Shown here one piece after another: positions 33,675 to 42,150 of a DNA stretch of 64,000 bases. The notes beneath the pieces were generated by a model. It was not told the origin of the DNA. It searched no databases and worked only from the letters and a program-made list of their open reading frames with translations. Each line of letters opens with the position of its first letter. Within the stretch, counting starts at the first letter, position 1. Both the position numbers and the translations under genes were made by a program. The stretch is taken from NCBI RefSeq assembly GCF_016745235.1, contig NZ_JAELVM010000003.1, positions 372,001 to 436,000 on the forward strand, read 5' to 3'. The DNA comes from Chryseobacterium endalhagicum. GTDB taxonomy: Bacteria; Bacteroidota; Bacteroidia; Flavobacteriales; Weeksellaceae.

Positions 33675-34052
33675 CTACTTTTGATCAACATTTTCTGTTT
33701 CTGCAGGAGTTCCGAAAATATGTTTACGATGGTTTTGGCCCCAGTCTTTCAAAGATTCAACAACAGGCTGAAGTGTTTTGGTATAAGGTGTAGGGCAATA
33801 CTCAATGCTTACGGGATAGGTGTCTTTGACTATTCTTTCAACCAATCCGTTTTGTTCGAGCTCTTTTAATTCTTTGGCTAAAACTTTTGAGGTAAGCTTT
33901 GGAATGCTTCGTTCAATCTCCGTGAAACGTTTATTTCCTGCATTTAACGAAATAATAATCTGCAGTTTCCATTTGCCATTAATGACATCAAGAGTGTCAC
34001 GAACAGGTTTTAATGCCTGCATGCAATCTTTATGATTATGTTGTTTTTCCAT
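33675..34052 (-). CDS. HxlR-family transcriptional regulator
   Basis: A 125-residue winged-helix regulator. The HTH core runs from VINGKWKLQIIISL through RFTEIERSIPKLTSKVLAKELKELEQNGLVER, with the usual YxxTPYTKTL C-terminal helix start. A single N-terminal cysteine C10 (HKDCMQAL) is in the position where YodB/HypR proteins carry the redox-sensing cysteine. It is divergent from the azoreductase gene with 88 bp between starts, like B. subtilis YodB and AzoR1. It likely represses that gene until quinones or diamide oxidise the thiol. Confidence 0.9.
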   Translation of the reverse strand: MEKQHNHKDCMQALKPVRDTLDVINGKWKLQIIISLNAGNKRFTEIERSIPKLTSKVLAKELKELEQNGLVERIVKDTYPVSIEYCPTPYTKTLQPVVESLKDWGQNHRKHIFGTPAETENVDQK

Positions 34053-34057
34053 TTTTC

Positions 34058-34093
34058 ACTTTCCTTTAGGTAACCACTATACTTTGGAAAGTA
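34058..34093. promoter_or_regulatory. Candidate HxlR operator
   Basis: ACTTTCC (34058-34064) and GGAAAGT (34086-34092) form a perfect 7-bp inverted repeat 21 bp apart. In addition TACTTT-GG-AAAGTA (34080-34093) is a palindrome with a 2-nt centre. The latter overlaps the TTG of the azoreductase promoter, so a bound repressor would block RNA polymerase. Confidence 0.6.
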
Positions 34094-34110
34094 AATTTAC
34101 AATAATTTTG
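34084..34110 (+). promoter_or_regulatory. Promoter of azoreductase gene
   Basis: TTG at 34084-34086 and TAATTTTG at 34103-34110 with a 16-bp spacer, slightly short. The leader is about 25 nt to the ATG at 34141. Confidence 0.55.
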
Positions 34111-34140
34111 TCAGTAATAAAAATCAAAAAATTTAAAACA

Positions 34141-34740
34141 ATGGCAAATATTTTAAATATCCAAACCAGCATCAGCGGAGAAAATTCTGTAAGCAACAAA
34201 CTTTCTCAAACCGTCATTAATCAATTGCTGGACAAAGATCCAAACAGTAAAGTTCTGGTTCGTGATCTGGCTTTAAACCCGATTCCCCATCTGGAAATTC
34301 ATCATTTCAGTGCTTCCAGAATTCCGGACGAGGAAAAAAATGAGGAACAGAAAAAAGCATCCCAATATTCTGATGAAGCATTAAAAGAAATTCAGGAAGC
34401 TGATATTATTGTGATTGGAGTTCCTTTCTATAATTTCACTTTTCCATCTACTTTAAAATCATGGATCGACAGTATTGCTGTTGCCGGAAAAACATTTTCT
34501 TATGCTGACGGAACACCAAAAGGTCTTCTCCAGAACAAAAAATTATATTTAAATTTTGCCATAGGCGGCGTGTATGAAAACGGGCTTATTGAGAATATGG
34601 AGCATTATTTAAAAACATTATTCGGTTTCATCGGGATTACTGATGTGGAAGTTTTTAAATCCCAGGGAATGATGGTTCCTCAACTGAAAGATGAGAATTT
34701 TTCTAAGACGGTGGCGGAAATTGAAACGGTTTTGGCGTAA
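34141..34740 (+). CDS. azoR: FMN-dependent NADH-azoreductase
   Basis: A 199-residue flavodoxin-fold NADH:quinone/azo reductase. Start at MANILNIQTSISG; 19 in-frame codons upstream span the promoter and are rejected. The FMN phosphate loop is TSISGENSVSNKL, the flavin-binding segment is PFYNFTFPSTLKSWIDSI, and FAIGGVYENG follows. It detoxifies quinones by two-electron reduction in the cytoplasm. Divergent from the HxlR gene, whose product likely controls it. A weak hairpin terminator follows at 34784. Confidence 0.93.
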   Translation: MANILNIQTSISGENSVSNKLSQTVINQLLDKDPNSKVLVRDLALNPIPHLEIHHFSASRIPDEEKNEEQKKASQYSDEALKEIQEADIIVIGVPFYNFTFPSTLKSWIDSIAVAGKTFSYADGTPKGLLQNKKLYLNFAIGGVYENGLIENMEHYLKTLFGFIGITDVEVFKSQGMMVPQLKDENFSKTVAEIETVLA

Positions 34741-34783
34741 ATAAGTTTAATTGTTAAGATATTAAGTCTTTCTTGACTTATAG

Positions 34784-34812
34784 AAGCTGTCTCTTTTTGA
34801 GGCGGCTTTTTC
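34784..34812 (+). terminator. Weak terminator after azoreductase
   Basis: AGCTGTCTC and GAGGCGGCT pair with G-U wobbles around T5, followed by TTTTTCT. Confidence 0.6.
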
Positions 34813-34843
34813 TATTAGATTTTTGTTAGCCATTATTTGTTGG

Positions 34844-35334
34844 AAAACGCAATGGCGCAAGGCTTTTTTATTCTTTCTGAATGTTTTAAGACGCGAGGAT
34901 TTTATCGAAGATAAAATTGTTTGGGGATATGAAGTAGTTTTGAAATGTATTGTTTCTTATTTCACGCAGATCTGGCGGATTTGGCAGATTTTTATAATCC
35001 GGGATTGTGTGTATTCTAAGACATATGCGGGACTGATCTTTTAAACCATTAAGATCAATTAAGCAGATAGGGAAAGTTAAGATCAATGATTCTTCAGCGA
35101 GTATTACTTAAAGCGAAGCTTGCCTTAATAATCTTAACAACTTAAAATTCCTTAATGGTTTCCAAAAATAAAAGATCTGTGTCATCTGAGAAATCTGTGG
35201 GAGAATATATTGCAGACCTTCTTTATGTAAGACGAATGATGTGATATTTTATGTTTTGGCTAAAGCCGTTCTACTCCTGCATATAATAAAAGCGGGCTAA
35301 AGCCCGCTCCTATTGAATTTCTTGAGAATATTGG
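34844..35334. repeat. 490-bp tandem repeat, copy B
   Basis: Starts AAAACGCAATGGCGCAAGG and ends after GCGGGCTAAAGCCCGC (35292-35307) and TCCTATTGAA. It is about 95% identical by eye to copy C, which follows directly at a period of ~494 bp. It contains a nested AACCATTAAG...CTTAATGGTT element (35044-35160). No convincing gene. Confidence 0.9.
35044..35160. repeat. AACCATTAAG-ended palindromic element, copy 2 (nested)
   Basis: Perfect 10-bp terminal inverted repeats AACCATTAAG/CTTAATGGTT bound 117 bp inside tandem repeat copy B. The same position in diverged copy A (33.3-33.6 kb) has no such segment, consistent with insertion before the tandem duplication. Confidence 0.8.
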
Positions 35335-35337
35335 ATA

Positions 35338-35826
35338 AAAACGCAATGGCGCAAGGTTTTTTATTCTTTGTGAATGTTTTAAGACGCGAGGATTTTATCG
35401 AAGATAAAATTGTTTGGGGATATGAAGTAGTTTTGAAATGTATTGTTTCTTATTTCACGCAGATCTGGCGGATTTGGCAGATTTTTATAATCCGGGATTC
35501 TGTGTATTTTAAGACATGTGTGGGAACTGATCTTTTAAACGATTAAGATCAATTAAGCAGATAGGGAAAGTTAAGATCAATGATTCTTCAGCGAGTATTA
35601 ATTAAAGCGAAGCTCATCTTTATAATCTTAGCAACTTAAAATTTTTTAATGGTTTCCAAAAATAAAAGATCTTTGTCATCTGAGAAATCTGTGGGAGAAT
35701 ATATTGCAGACCTTCTTTATGTAAGACGAATGATGTGATATTTTATGTTTTGGCTAAAGCCGTTCTACTGCTGCATATAATAAAAGCGGGCTAAAGCCCG
35801 CTCCTATTGAATTATCTCGTGATTAT
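35338..35826. repeat. 490-bp tandem repeat, copy C
   Basis: The second tandem copy, with the palindrome GCGGGCTAAAGCCCGC at 35786-35801 and nested element copy 3 at 35538-35654, whose left end has one change (AACGATTAAG). Together with copy B it fills most of the 1.2-kb gap between the azoreductase and MFS genes. Confidence 0.9.
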
Positions 35827-35857
35827 TGATATAATATCTTCAAAATTTCCATCTTCA

Positions 35858-35956
35858 TCATCAACTCTCCAGCCCCTTCCTCTAACTTCTAACTTCTAAC
35901 TTCTAACTTCTAACTTCTAACTTCTAACTTCTAACTTCTAATCTCTAACCTCTTTT
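35858..35956. repeat. TTCTAAC heptamer array
   Basis: Seven perfect TTCTAAC copies at 35887-35935 are flanked by in-phase variants (TTCTAAT, CTCTAAC) and loose pyrimidine-rich heptamers to the left. The array ends against the TAG stop of the MFS gene at 35957. Confidence 0.9.
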
Positions 35957-37360
35957 CTAAAAATGCACCTGTTTGATCTCCTCTTCTATTTCCTGAGGAG
36001 TTTCATCTTCAGACTTTACGAAAATCATGGTCACTACAGCGCCAATCAGCATGCAAATTCCTCCGACAACGATATAATCAATGGCTTGTTTTCCAAAAAC
36101 ACTGCTTACAATTGGACCTCCGAAAATACCGTTGATAATTTGCGGGATGACAATAAAGAAATTGAAAATTCCCATATAGACTCCCATTTTCTTTTGCGGG
36201 ATAGAGTCAATCAGCATAGCGTAAGGCATGGCTAAAATACTTGCCCATGCAAATCCTAATCCGATCATGGAAATCCAGAGGTTATGAATATCTTTAATGA
36301 AATACATGGAGATCAAACCCAGTCCTCCACAAGCCAAAGCCAGTGCATGGGTCTGTTTCTTGCCTATAAACTTTGCAATGGGAGTTAGTGCAAAAGCAAA
36401 GAAAATTGCATAGAAATTATAGCTTCCGAATAAACTTCCCGTAAGATCTCCAGCTTTATTAAATTCTGCAGAATGCGTATCGTCAGGAGAAAGCCCGAAA
36501 TGGTGGGTTGCCAGCGCACTGGTCGTGAACACCCACATCGTGAACAGGGCAAACCATGAGAAAAACTGCACGATTCCCAGTTTCTTCATCTGAGAAGGCG
36601 CATTCCTGAAATCTTTAAAAATATCTGAGAATTTCGATTCGTTTTTTACAACAGGTTTTCCTCCTTCGAATGAGGCAAATTCCTCCGGAGAATATTCTTT
36701 AGTGGTAAAAATGGTGTATAAAATTGACAGAATCAAAACGGCTGCTCCAATATAAAAAGCATAGATTACATTATCTGCCACAAATCCTTTCGGTGCCTCA
36801 TTGGAAACACCCCACTTAGTCAGCCAGCCCGGTAAATCGGAACCGATTACGGCCCCAATCCCGATCAGAATAGTCTGAACAGAGAATCCAATGGTAGCCT
36901 GATGTTTCGGAAGCATATCTCCTACCAGTGCACGAAAAGGCTCCATGGCTACGTTGATGGACGCATCCATCATGGCCAGGAAAATAACAGCGATGAGTAA
37001 AACATTGGCAGCCATCATCTGTGTTGCAGAAGCGGCATTCGGAAGCATGACTAAACCGATGGCACACAAAACGGCACCAATCAGAAAATAGGGTTTCCTT
37101 CTGCCCAGCGGACTCCAGGTATTATCTCCCATATGCCCGATAATAGGCTGAACAATGAGTCCTGTAATAGGAGCAACAAGCCAGAACCATGAAAGTTCAT
37201 GAACATCTGCCCCGAAATTGGCCAAAATCCTGCTCGCGTTGCCGTTCTGCAGGCCAAAAGCCATCTGAATTCCCAAAAAACCCATGCTCATATTGATGAT
37301 CTGGGCCATTGAAAGGTTCGGTTTTATCTTTCTTGAAAGAGTACTGTTTGAAGGATTCAT
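35957..37360 (-). CDS. MFS sugar transporter (SLC45/GPH-like, maltose type)
   Basis: 467 residues with 12 predicted membrane helices. LSWFWLVAPITGLIVQPIIGHMGD and GRRKPYF near the N-terminus are the SLC45/sucrose-maltose symporter signatures. As the last gene of the starch/maltose operon it very likely imports maltose or glucose released in the periplasm into the cytoplasm. Its ATG overlaps the stop of the NTF2-like gene (TAATG), indicating translational coupling. The exact sugar is inferred from context. Confidence 0.9.
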   Translation of the reverse strand: MNPSNSTLSRKIKPNLSMAQIINMSMGFLGIQMAFGLQNGNASRILANFGADVHELSWFWLVAPITGLIVQPIIGHMGDNTWSPLGRRKPYFLIGAVLCAIGLVMLPNAASATQMMAANVLLIAVIFLAMMDASINVAMEPFRALVGDMLPKHQATIGFSVQTILIGIGAVIGSDLPGWLTKWGVSNEAPKGFVADNVIYAFYIGAAVLILSILYTIFTTKEYSPEEFASFEGGKPVVKNESKFSDIFKDFRNAPSQMKKLGIVQFFSWFALFTMWVFTTSALATHHFGLSPDDTHSAEFNKAGDLTGSLFGSYNFYAIFFAFALTPIAKFIGKKQTHALALACGGLGLISMYFIKDIHNLWISMIGLGFAWASILAMPYAMLIDSIPQKKMGVYMGIFNFFIVIPQIINGIFGGPIVSSVFGKQAIDYIVVGGICMLIGAVVTMIFVKSEDETPQEIEEEIKQVHF

Positions 37361-37884
37361 TACTCTTGCTTTAATGCTTTTATTAAGGTATCCTCAATAG
37401 CTGCTTTTTCTGAAACTACTTTATCCACTACATCATTCGGAACGGTTACAGAAAGTACATATTGTTTTACTTTCCAGCTTCCGTTTATTTTTTCCACCAC
37501 GCCTGAACCTCTGCAGATCTTCATTTGGGTATCCAGCAATTCATCGAACCAGGCCAGTTTTCCGTCTTTGCTGAAATACACATTTCTTTTAAGAGCTTTG
37601 AAGTTCCAGGTTTTCTTTTTGTCGAAATAAGGTTTTGCCCAAACCATGAACGCTTTTTTATCCCAGATTTCCGTAGCATCGGTGCCGATGAAGGTGGATT
37701 CATCTGCGAAGTAGTCGAAATAGGCATTGAAATCAGCCTGTGCCGCGGCAGTATTGAAACCGTCCAGCATCGTTCCTATTTCCGTTTTTTCTTTTTCAAA
37801 CTGAGTTCCTTTGGATTGGGCATTCATCCCTGTAAATCCAAACATAAAAAGCACCAGTGTGCAGATGATTGTTATTTTTTTCAT
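37360..37884 (-). CDS. Exported NTF2-like (SnoaL/DUF4440) protein
   Basis: 174 residues with a signal peptide (MKKITIICTLVLFMFGFTGMNAQ, ~22). The mature domain is a cone-shaped NTF2-like fold: helices DGFNTAAAQADFNAYFDYFADESTFIGTD, then strands ending in WKVKQYVLSVTVPN. Such domains bind small ligands or act as hydrolases; here the ligand is unknown. It sits 7 nt after the GH13 gene and is translationally coupled to the MFS transporter, so it belongs to the sus-like operon. It is not a standard sus component. Confidence 0.85.
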   Translation of the reverse strand: MKKITIICTLVLFMFGFTGMNAQSKGTQFEKEKTEIGTMLDGFNTAAAQADFNAYFDYFADESTFIGTDATEIWDKKAFMVWAKPYFDKKKTWNFKALKRNVYFSKDGKLAWFDELLDTQMKICRGSGVVEKINGSWKVKQYVLSVTVPNDVVDKVVSEKAAIEDTLIKALKQE

Positions 37885-37891
37885 TGTATAA

Positions 37892-39760
37892 TTAATTTTT
37901 GTTTTGGAATTCGATGATCAGAGGCGTTTTAGCAGGTACAGCAAGACTGTTTTCCAGAGAAATATCTTTTCCTGAAATAACCTCTTTACCTTTTTTCACC
38001 CCGTTCAATGATTCAGAAAAACGTTTTAAGTCTACCATCTGATCTTTTTCATTATTGTTGATGACCACCATTACATTTTCTTTATCATTGTATCTAAAAT
38101 ACACAAAAATATCATTCTGGGGAACGTAATTTTTAGTTTTTCCGGTATGGATCACGTCTTTTCCTTTTCTCCAGTTCAATAATTTTTGCGAAAACTGATA
38201 AAAATCCTTTTGTTCAAGGGTTTGTGATGAAGGGTTGAAAGCATTTTGAGTATCAGATTTCCAGCCACCCGGAAAATCCCTGCGGATATCGGCATCACCG
38301 CCTTTGGTTTTATCACCGCGCATCCCTATTTCTGAGCCGTAATAAATTTGTGGAGTTCCTCTTACCGTAGAAATCATGGCCAGTGCCATTTTATAAGCCT
38401 TTGGATCGGCATTGAAAATCTCGTTCCATCGTTCCGTATCGTGATTTTCAAAGAAAACCAGAAGATTATTAAGATCAGGGTACAGGAAATCGCTTGTAAA
38501 AACATTGTAAAGCTTGATCATTCCGGTATCCCAGCCTTCTTTTTCTTTGAGGGCTTTCGGCATATCGGCAAACAGCATAAAATCCATCACGGAAGGCAGA
38601 TTGGAATTGTATCCGGCGGCTTCTCCGGTTTTAGAGTTTTTCTGCCATGCGGAGATCTGTCCGGCGGTATACAGCCAGGTTTCACCTACAATATTGAATT
38701 TTGGATATTCATCGGTAATGGCTTTTGCCCATTTGGCCATAGCCTCTTTATCATTGTATGGATAAGTATCTACGCGTAAACCGCCCAGTTCGGCATATTC
38801 TATCCACCAGATTGCATTTTGGGTGAGGTATTTTAAGACCAGCGGGTTTTTCTGGTTAATATCGGGCATTGTTGTATCAAACCATCCGTCCAGTGCATAT
38901 TTCTTATCAATTTCTGATGCATTGGGGTCAAACTGTGTGGTGGTTTTGTAATTGGAACGGTAAAAGCCGTTTTTCCCTTCATCAAACCAATGAATCCAGT
39001 CTTTGGAAGGAAGATCTTTGATCATCCAGTGGGAAACACCCCAGTGATTCGTTACATAATCCATGACCAGCTTCATATTCCGCTTGTTCAGTTTCCGGGA
39101 AAGTTCGCGGTATTCTTCATTGGTTCCGAAGCGTCCATCAATTTTATAAAGATCCGTCTGTGCATATCCGTGGTAAGAGTATACTTTTTCATTGTCTTCA
39201 TTCACGGGTGTGAGCCAGACAGAGGTTGCGCCAAGGTTCTGGATATAATCGAGGTTGTTGATAATTCCCCGAAGGTCGCCGCCGTGTCTTCCGTTCGGTA
39301 AGCTGCGGTCATTTTTTTCAATGAGATCAGGTCTGGAATCATTCTTTTCATCTCCATTGGCAAAACGGTCCGGCATAATGAGGTACATGACATCTTTTGA
39401 AGTAAAAGATTCGCGGTCCGCAGAGCCGGCTGCTCTCTGTTTAAGCTCATAATCGTAGGAACTTATATTTTTCTTTCCTTTTTTAATATTGATTTTAAAC
39501 TTTGGAGCATTGATCTCGTTGGTATTAACGGTGATAAATACATAGTTTGGGTTTTCAACTTTTTTGATATCTTTTATCTGAATACCGTCGGAAAGCTCAA
39601 TTTCATTTTGTGCAATATTTTTTCCATAGACCAGAATCTGAAGCTCAGGATTTTTCATTCCTTTCCACCAGAATGCAGGCTCTACTTTTTCTAAAGGTTT
39701 GGTCTGGGAAAAGGCTGCAGCAGCTATCGAAAGTGCCAATACAATGGATAGTTTTTTCAT
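37892..39760 (-). CDS. susA: Periplasmic GH13 alpha-amylase/neopullulanase, SusA-like
   Basis: 622 residues from MKKLSIVLAL, with a type I signal peptide (AAAFSQ) and no lipobox, so periplasmic. The N-terminal Ig-like cyclomaltodextrinase domain (~25-125) precedes the GH13 barrel. Catalytic nucleophile D in GLRVDTYPY, acid/base E in NIVGETWLY and the third D in FFENHDTER. A C-terminal beta domain closes it. The length is close to SusA (~617). It hydrolyses imported malto-oligosaccharides. Separated from the GH97 gene by a 157-bp spacer with a strong stem-loop. Confidence 0.88.
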   Translation of the reverse strand: MKKLSIVLALSIAAAAFSQTKPLEKVEPAFWWKGMKNPELQILVYGKNIAQNEIELSDGIQIKDIKKVENPNYVFITVNTNEINAPKFKINIKKGKKNISSYDYELKQRAAGSADRESFTSKDVMYLIMPDRFANGDEKNDSRPDLIEKNDRSLPNGRHGGDLRGIINNLDYIQNLGATSVWLTPVNEDNEKVYSYHGYAQTDLYKIDGRFGTNEEYRELSRKLNKRNMKLVMDYVTNHWGVSHWMIKDLPSKDWIHWFDEGKNGFYRSNYKTTTQFDPNASEIDKKYALDGWFDTTMPDINQKNPLVLKYLTQNAIWWIEYAELGGLRVDTYPYNDKEAMAKWAKAITDEYPKFNIVGETWLYTAGQISAWQKNSKTGEAAGYNSNLPSVMDFMLFADMPKALKEKEGWDTGMIKLYNVFTSDFLYPDLNNLLVFFENHDTERWNEIFNADPKAYKMALAMISTVRGTPQIYYGSEIGMRGDKTKGGDADIRRDFPGGWKSDTQNAFNPSSQTLEQKDFYQFSQKLLNWRKGKDVIHTGKTKNYVPQNDIFVYFRYNDKENVMVVINNNEKDQMVDLKRFSESLNGVKKGKEVISGKDISLENSLAVPAKTPLIIEFQNKN

Positions 39761-39853
39761 TTTTTCAGGATCAAATTTCAATTTAATACTATATTTCGAA
39801 AACAAGGTTAGAAAACGTAAAATTTTTCGCGTGATTATCGTGCAAAAAAGATA

Positions 39854-39895
39854 ATGCCCCGGATCATTTTCCTGATGTACAATGAGCCGGGGCAT
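39854..39895 (-). terminator. Stem-loop between GH97 and GH13 genes
   Basis: ATGCCCCGG and CCGGGGCAT form a perfect 9-bp G+C-rich stem with a 24-nt loop, 23 bp after the GH97 stop and before the GH13 leader. On the minus strand it is followed by TATCTTTTTTG, so it may be a partial terminator or an mRNA-stabilising end. Confidence 0.65.
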
Positions 39896-39917
39896 CCCTG
39901 AAATATCAATTCAGATC

Positions 39918-42074
39918 TTAATTTACAGGCTTCACAGAAACTGCGAAACCGCCGCTTCTCGCCATTTTGAAATTCAATTTAGATTTGCTTGTGATCTGTT
40001 TTTTGTAGATGTTATAGCTTTGAGGATTGTCGATGTAGTCTGCATCTTTTCCGTCCTCATACACCGTTACTTCATATTTTTTGCCCTTATCAAGGAATGA
40101 GAAATCTACCGTGTATTCACGTTTGTTTTCATCGGTAATACCGCCTACGAACCAGTTTTCTGTTCCTTTTGCTTTTCTTGCCGTGATGACATAATCGCCG
40201 GGCTCGGCTGATAAGATCCTGGTATCATCCCAGTCTGCCGCCACATCCTTGATGAACTGGAAGGCATCCATATGCTTTTTGTAGTTCTCAGGAAGATCCG
40301 CCGCCATCTGAAGAGGCATGTACATGGTAACATACAGCGCCAACTGTTTTGCCAGTGTGGTTTTCACAAAACGTTTATCTCCAGGGAAATAATAGTCTAA
40401 TTTCGTCTGGAAGATTCCCGGTGTATAATCCATAGATCCACCCATCCATCTGGTGAATGGAAGAACGGTCTGGTGATCCGGCTTGTTTCCTCCGAATGCT
40501 TCATATTCAGTTCCTCTGGCCGCTTCTGCCGAAATATAGTTCGGGTAGGTACGGCTTTCTCCTGTAGGACGAACGGATTCATGGGAATTGACCATAATTT
40601 TATACTGATTCGCTTTTTCAGCAATTCTGTAGAAATGGTTGATCGTCCATTGGGAATAATGATGCTCCCCTCTTGGAATAATATCGCCTACGTATCCTGT
40701 TTTCACGGCATCATAACCATATTTATTCATGACTTCAAAAGCTTTATCAGCCCATCTTTCATAGTTGGTTGCAGAACCTGAAGTTTCGTGGTGCATGATC
40801 AGCTTAATTCCTTTTGAATGGGCATAATCATTCAGCATTTTGATATCAAAATCCGGGTAAGGGGTAATGAAATCAAAGACATATTCTTTGGAGTGACCGA
40901 ACCAGTCTTCCCATCCGATGTTCCAGCCTTCAATCAATAGTCCCTGGAAGCCGTTTTCAGCAGCAAAGTCAATATATTCTTTAACTTTTGTATTGTTGGC
41001 TGCATGTTTCCCGTTCGGGGTAAGCTTTGCAAAATCTGTTTTGTCCAAATGAACATTTTCTGCTGTAGAGTAAGCCCACTGGGATTTTCCGATGATCATT
41101 TCCCACCAGACTCCCATGTATTTTGTAGGGTGAATGTAAGAGGTATCGGTATATTTTGTAGGTTCATTAAGATTGAAGATCATTTTGGAATCCATCACTT
41201 CTTCAGCTTTCGGAGCAACAATAATGGTTCTCCACGGCGTTACAGACGGTGTCTGAATGTATCCTTTCGCACCCTGTCTGTCAGCCGTAAGATGGGTTTT
41301 GAATTTAAAATTCTGAGCATCCACTTCAAGATGGGAAGCCGGGTAATCCAAAACGGCTGCTTCTGCAACGTTTACATACAATGGCTCTTTACCTTCTTTT
41401 TTAAGCATTAACGGAGACTGAACCGCATTTTTAACCAGTTTCTGTGAAGCGTTGGCATCAAATGCTTTGTCCCACTGTGCAGGAATTTCGGAAATTTTGG
41501 TTTCCTGATACTGGTATTCCTGAGAATCGTAATCTGCCACCATCCACCAGGCTTTCATATCGGTAGGAAAATCGATTTCGGAATCTTCTTCCCTGATGAC
41601 GAAATAATTCAGGTTTTTCTGCTGCGGGAATTCATACCGGAATCCAAGACCGTCATTGAACAGTCTGAACTTTACGACAATACTTCTGTCTGTAGAAGCC
41701 TGATCAAGGGTAACCGCAAGCTCGTTATAATGATTGATATAGTTTTTCTTTTCGCCAAGAACCGGCTGCCAGGTTTCGTTTTTGGAGTCGCGTTTTTCAT
41801 CTTTTTTCGTGAACCCGTTATTCAGATCAAATTTGGCATCATCCGGTTTTGCAATTTCGGATGCAAATTTAATGGCTGAGTCTTTAAATAATCTCAATCC
41901 TAATTTAGAATCTTCCACGACCACAGCCCCGTTGTATTTCAGGTTGTAATAAGGTACTCCCTGTTTCAGCTGAAAGTTCATTTCAAACTTTCCATCCGGT
42001 GATTTCAAAGACTGTGCATTCACCCCCACGAACATCATTGAGAGCAAAAATGCTCCAACTGTAATTTTCTTCAT
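39918..42074 (-). CDS. susB: GH97 alpha-glucosidase, SusB-like
   Basis: 718 residues with signal peptide MKKITVGAFLLSMMFVGVNAQ. The N-terminal beta-sandwich is followed by a catalytic barrel: MHHETSGSATNYERW, the VNSHESVRPTGE loop and ISAEAARGTEYEAFGG. The last provides a candidate for the general acid or base glutamate of inverting (SusB/GH97a) enzymes, where retaining members have Asp. It releases glucose from maltose and malto-oligosaccharides in the periplasm. It sits in the classic sus position after susE, with stem-loops on both sides. Confidence 0.93.
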   Translation of the reverse strand: MKKITVGAFLLSMMFVGVNAQSLKSPDGKFEMNFQLKQGVPYYNLKYNGAVVVEDSKLGLRLFKDSAIKFASEIAKPDDAKFDLNNGFTKKDEKRDSKNETWQPVLGEKKNYINHYNELAVTLDQASTDRSIVVKFRLFNDGLGFRYEFPQQKNLNYFVIREEDSEIDFPTDMKAWWMVADYDSQEYQYQETKISEIPAQWDKAFDANASQKLVKNAVQSPLMLKKEGKEPLYVNVAEAAVLDYPASHLEVDAQNFKFKTHLTADRQGAKGYIQTPSVTPWRTIIVAPKAEEVMDSKMIFNLNEPTKYTDTSYIHPTKYMGVWWEMIIGKSQWAYSTAENVHLDKTDFAKLTPNGKHAANNTKVKEYIDFAAENGFQGLLIEGWNIGWEDWFGHSKEYVFDFITPYPDFDIKMLNDYAHSKGIKLIMHHETSGSATNYERWADKAFEVMNKYGYDAVKTGYVGDIIPRGEHHYSQWTINHFYRIAEKANQYKIMVNSHESVRPTGESRTYPNYISAEAARGTEYEAFGGNKPDHQTVLPFTRWMGGSMDYTPGIFQTKLDYYFPGDKRFVKTTLAKQLALYVTMYMPLQMAADLPENYKKHMDAFQFIKDVAADWDDTRILSAEPGDYVITARKAKGTENWFVGGITDENKREYTVDFSFLDKGKKYEVTVYEDGKDADYIDNPQSYNIYKKQITSKSKLNFKMARSGGFAVSVKPVN

Positions 42075-42099
42075 AATGACTATTTATAAACTTAAAAAT

Positions 42100-42133
42100 A
42101 GATAAAGTGCTGCGGTAAAGCAACACTTTATCT
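42100..42133 (-). terminator. Stem-loop between susE-like and GH97 genes
   Basis: AGATAAAGTG and CACTTTATCT pair perfectly, and after one mismatch TGC/GCA extends the stem around GGTAAA. On the minus strand ATTTTTAAG follows. It may be a partial terminator that lowers expression of downstream enzymes relative to the susCDE genes. Confidence 0.7.
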
Positions 42134-42150
42134 GCTTAATTGGTATTATT

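Noticed and set aside
34823..35546. Two near-identical open frames of 73 and 77 codons in the tandem repeat copies B and C
   Set aside because: They lie wholly in repeat DNA, have no ribosome site, no family, and in diverged copy A the frame is not kept. Identity reflects the duplication, not coding constraint.
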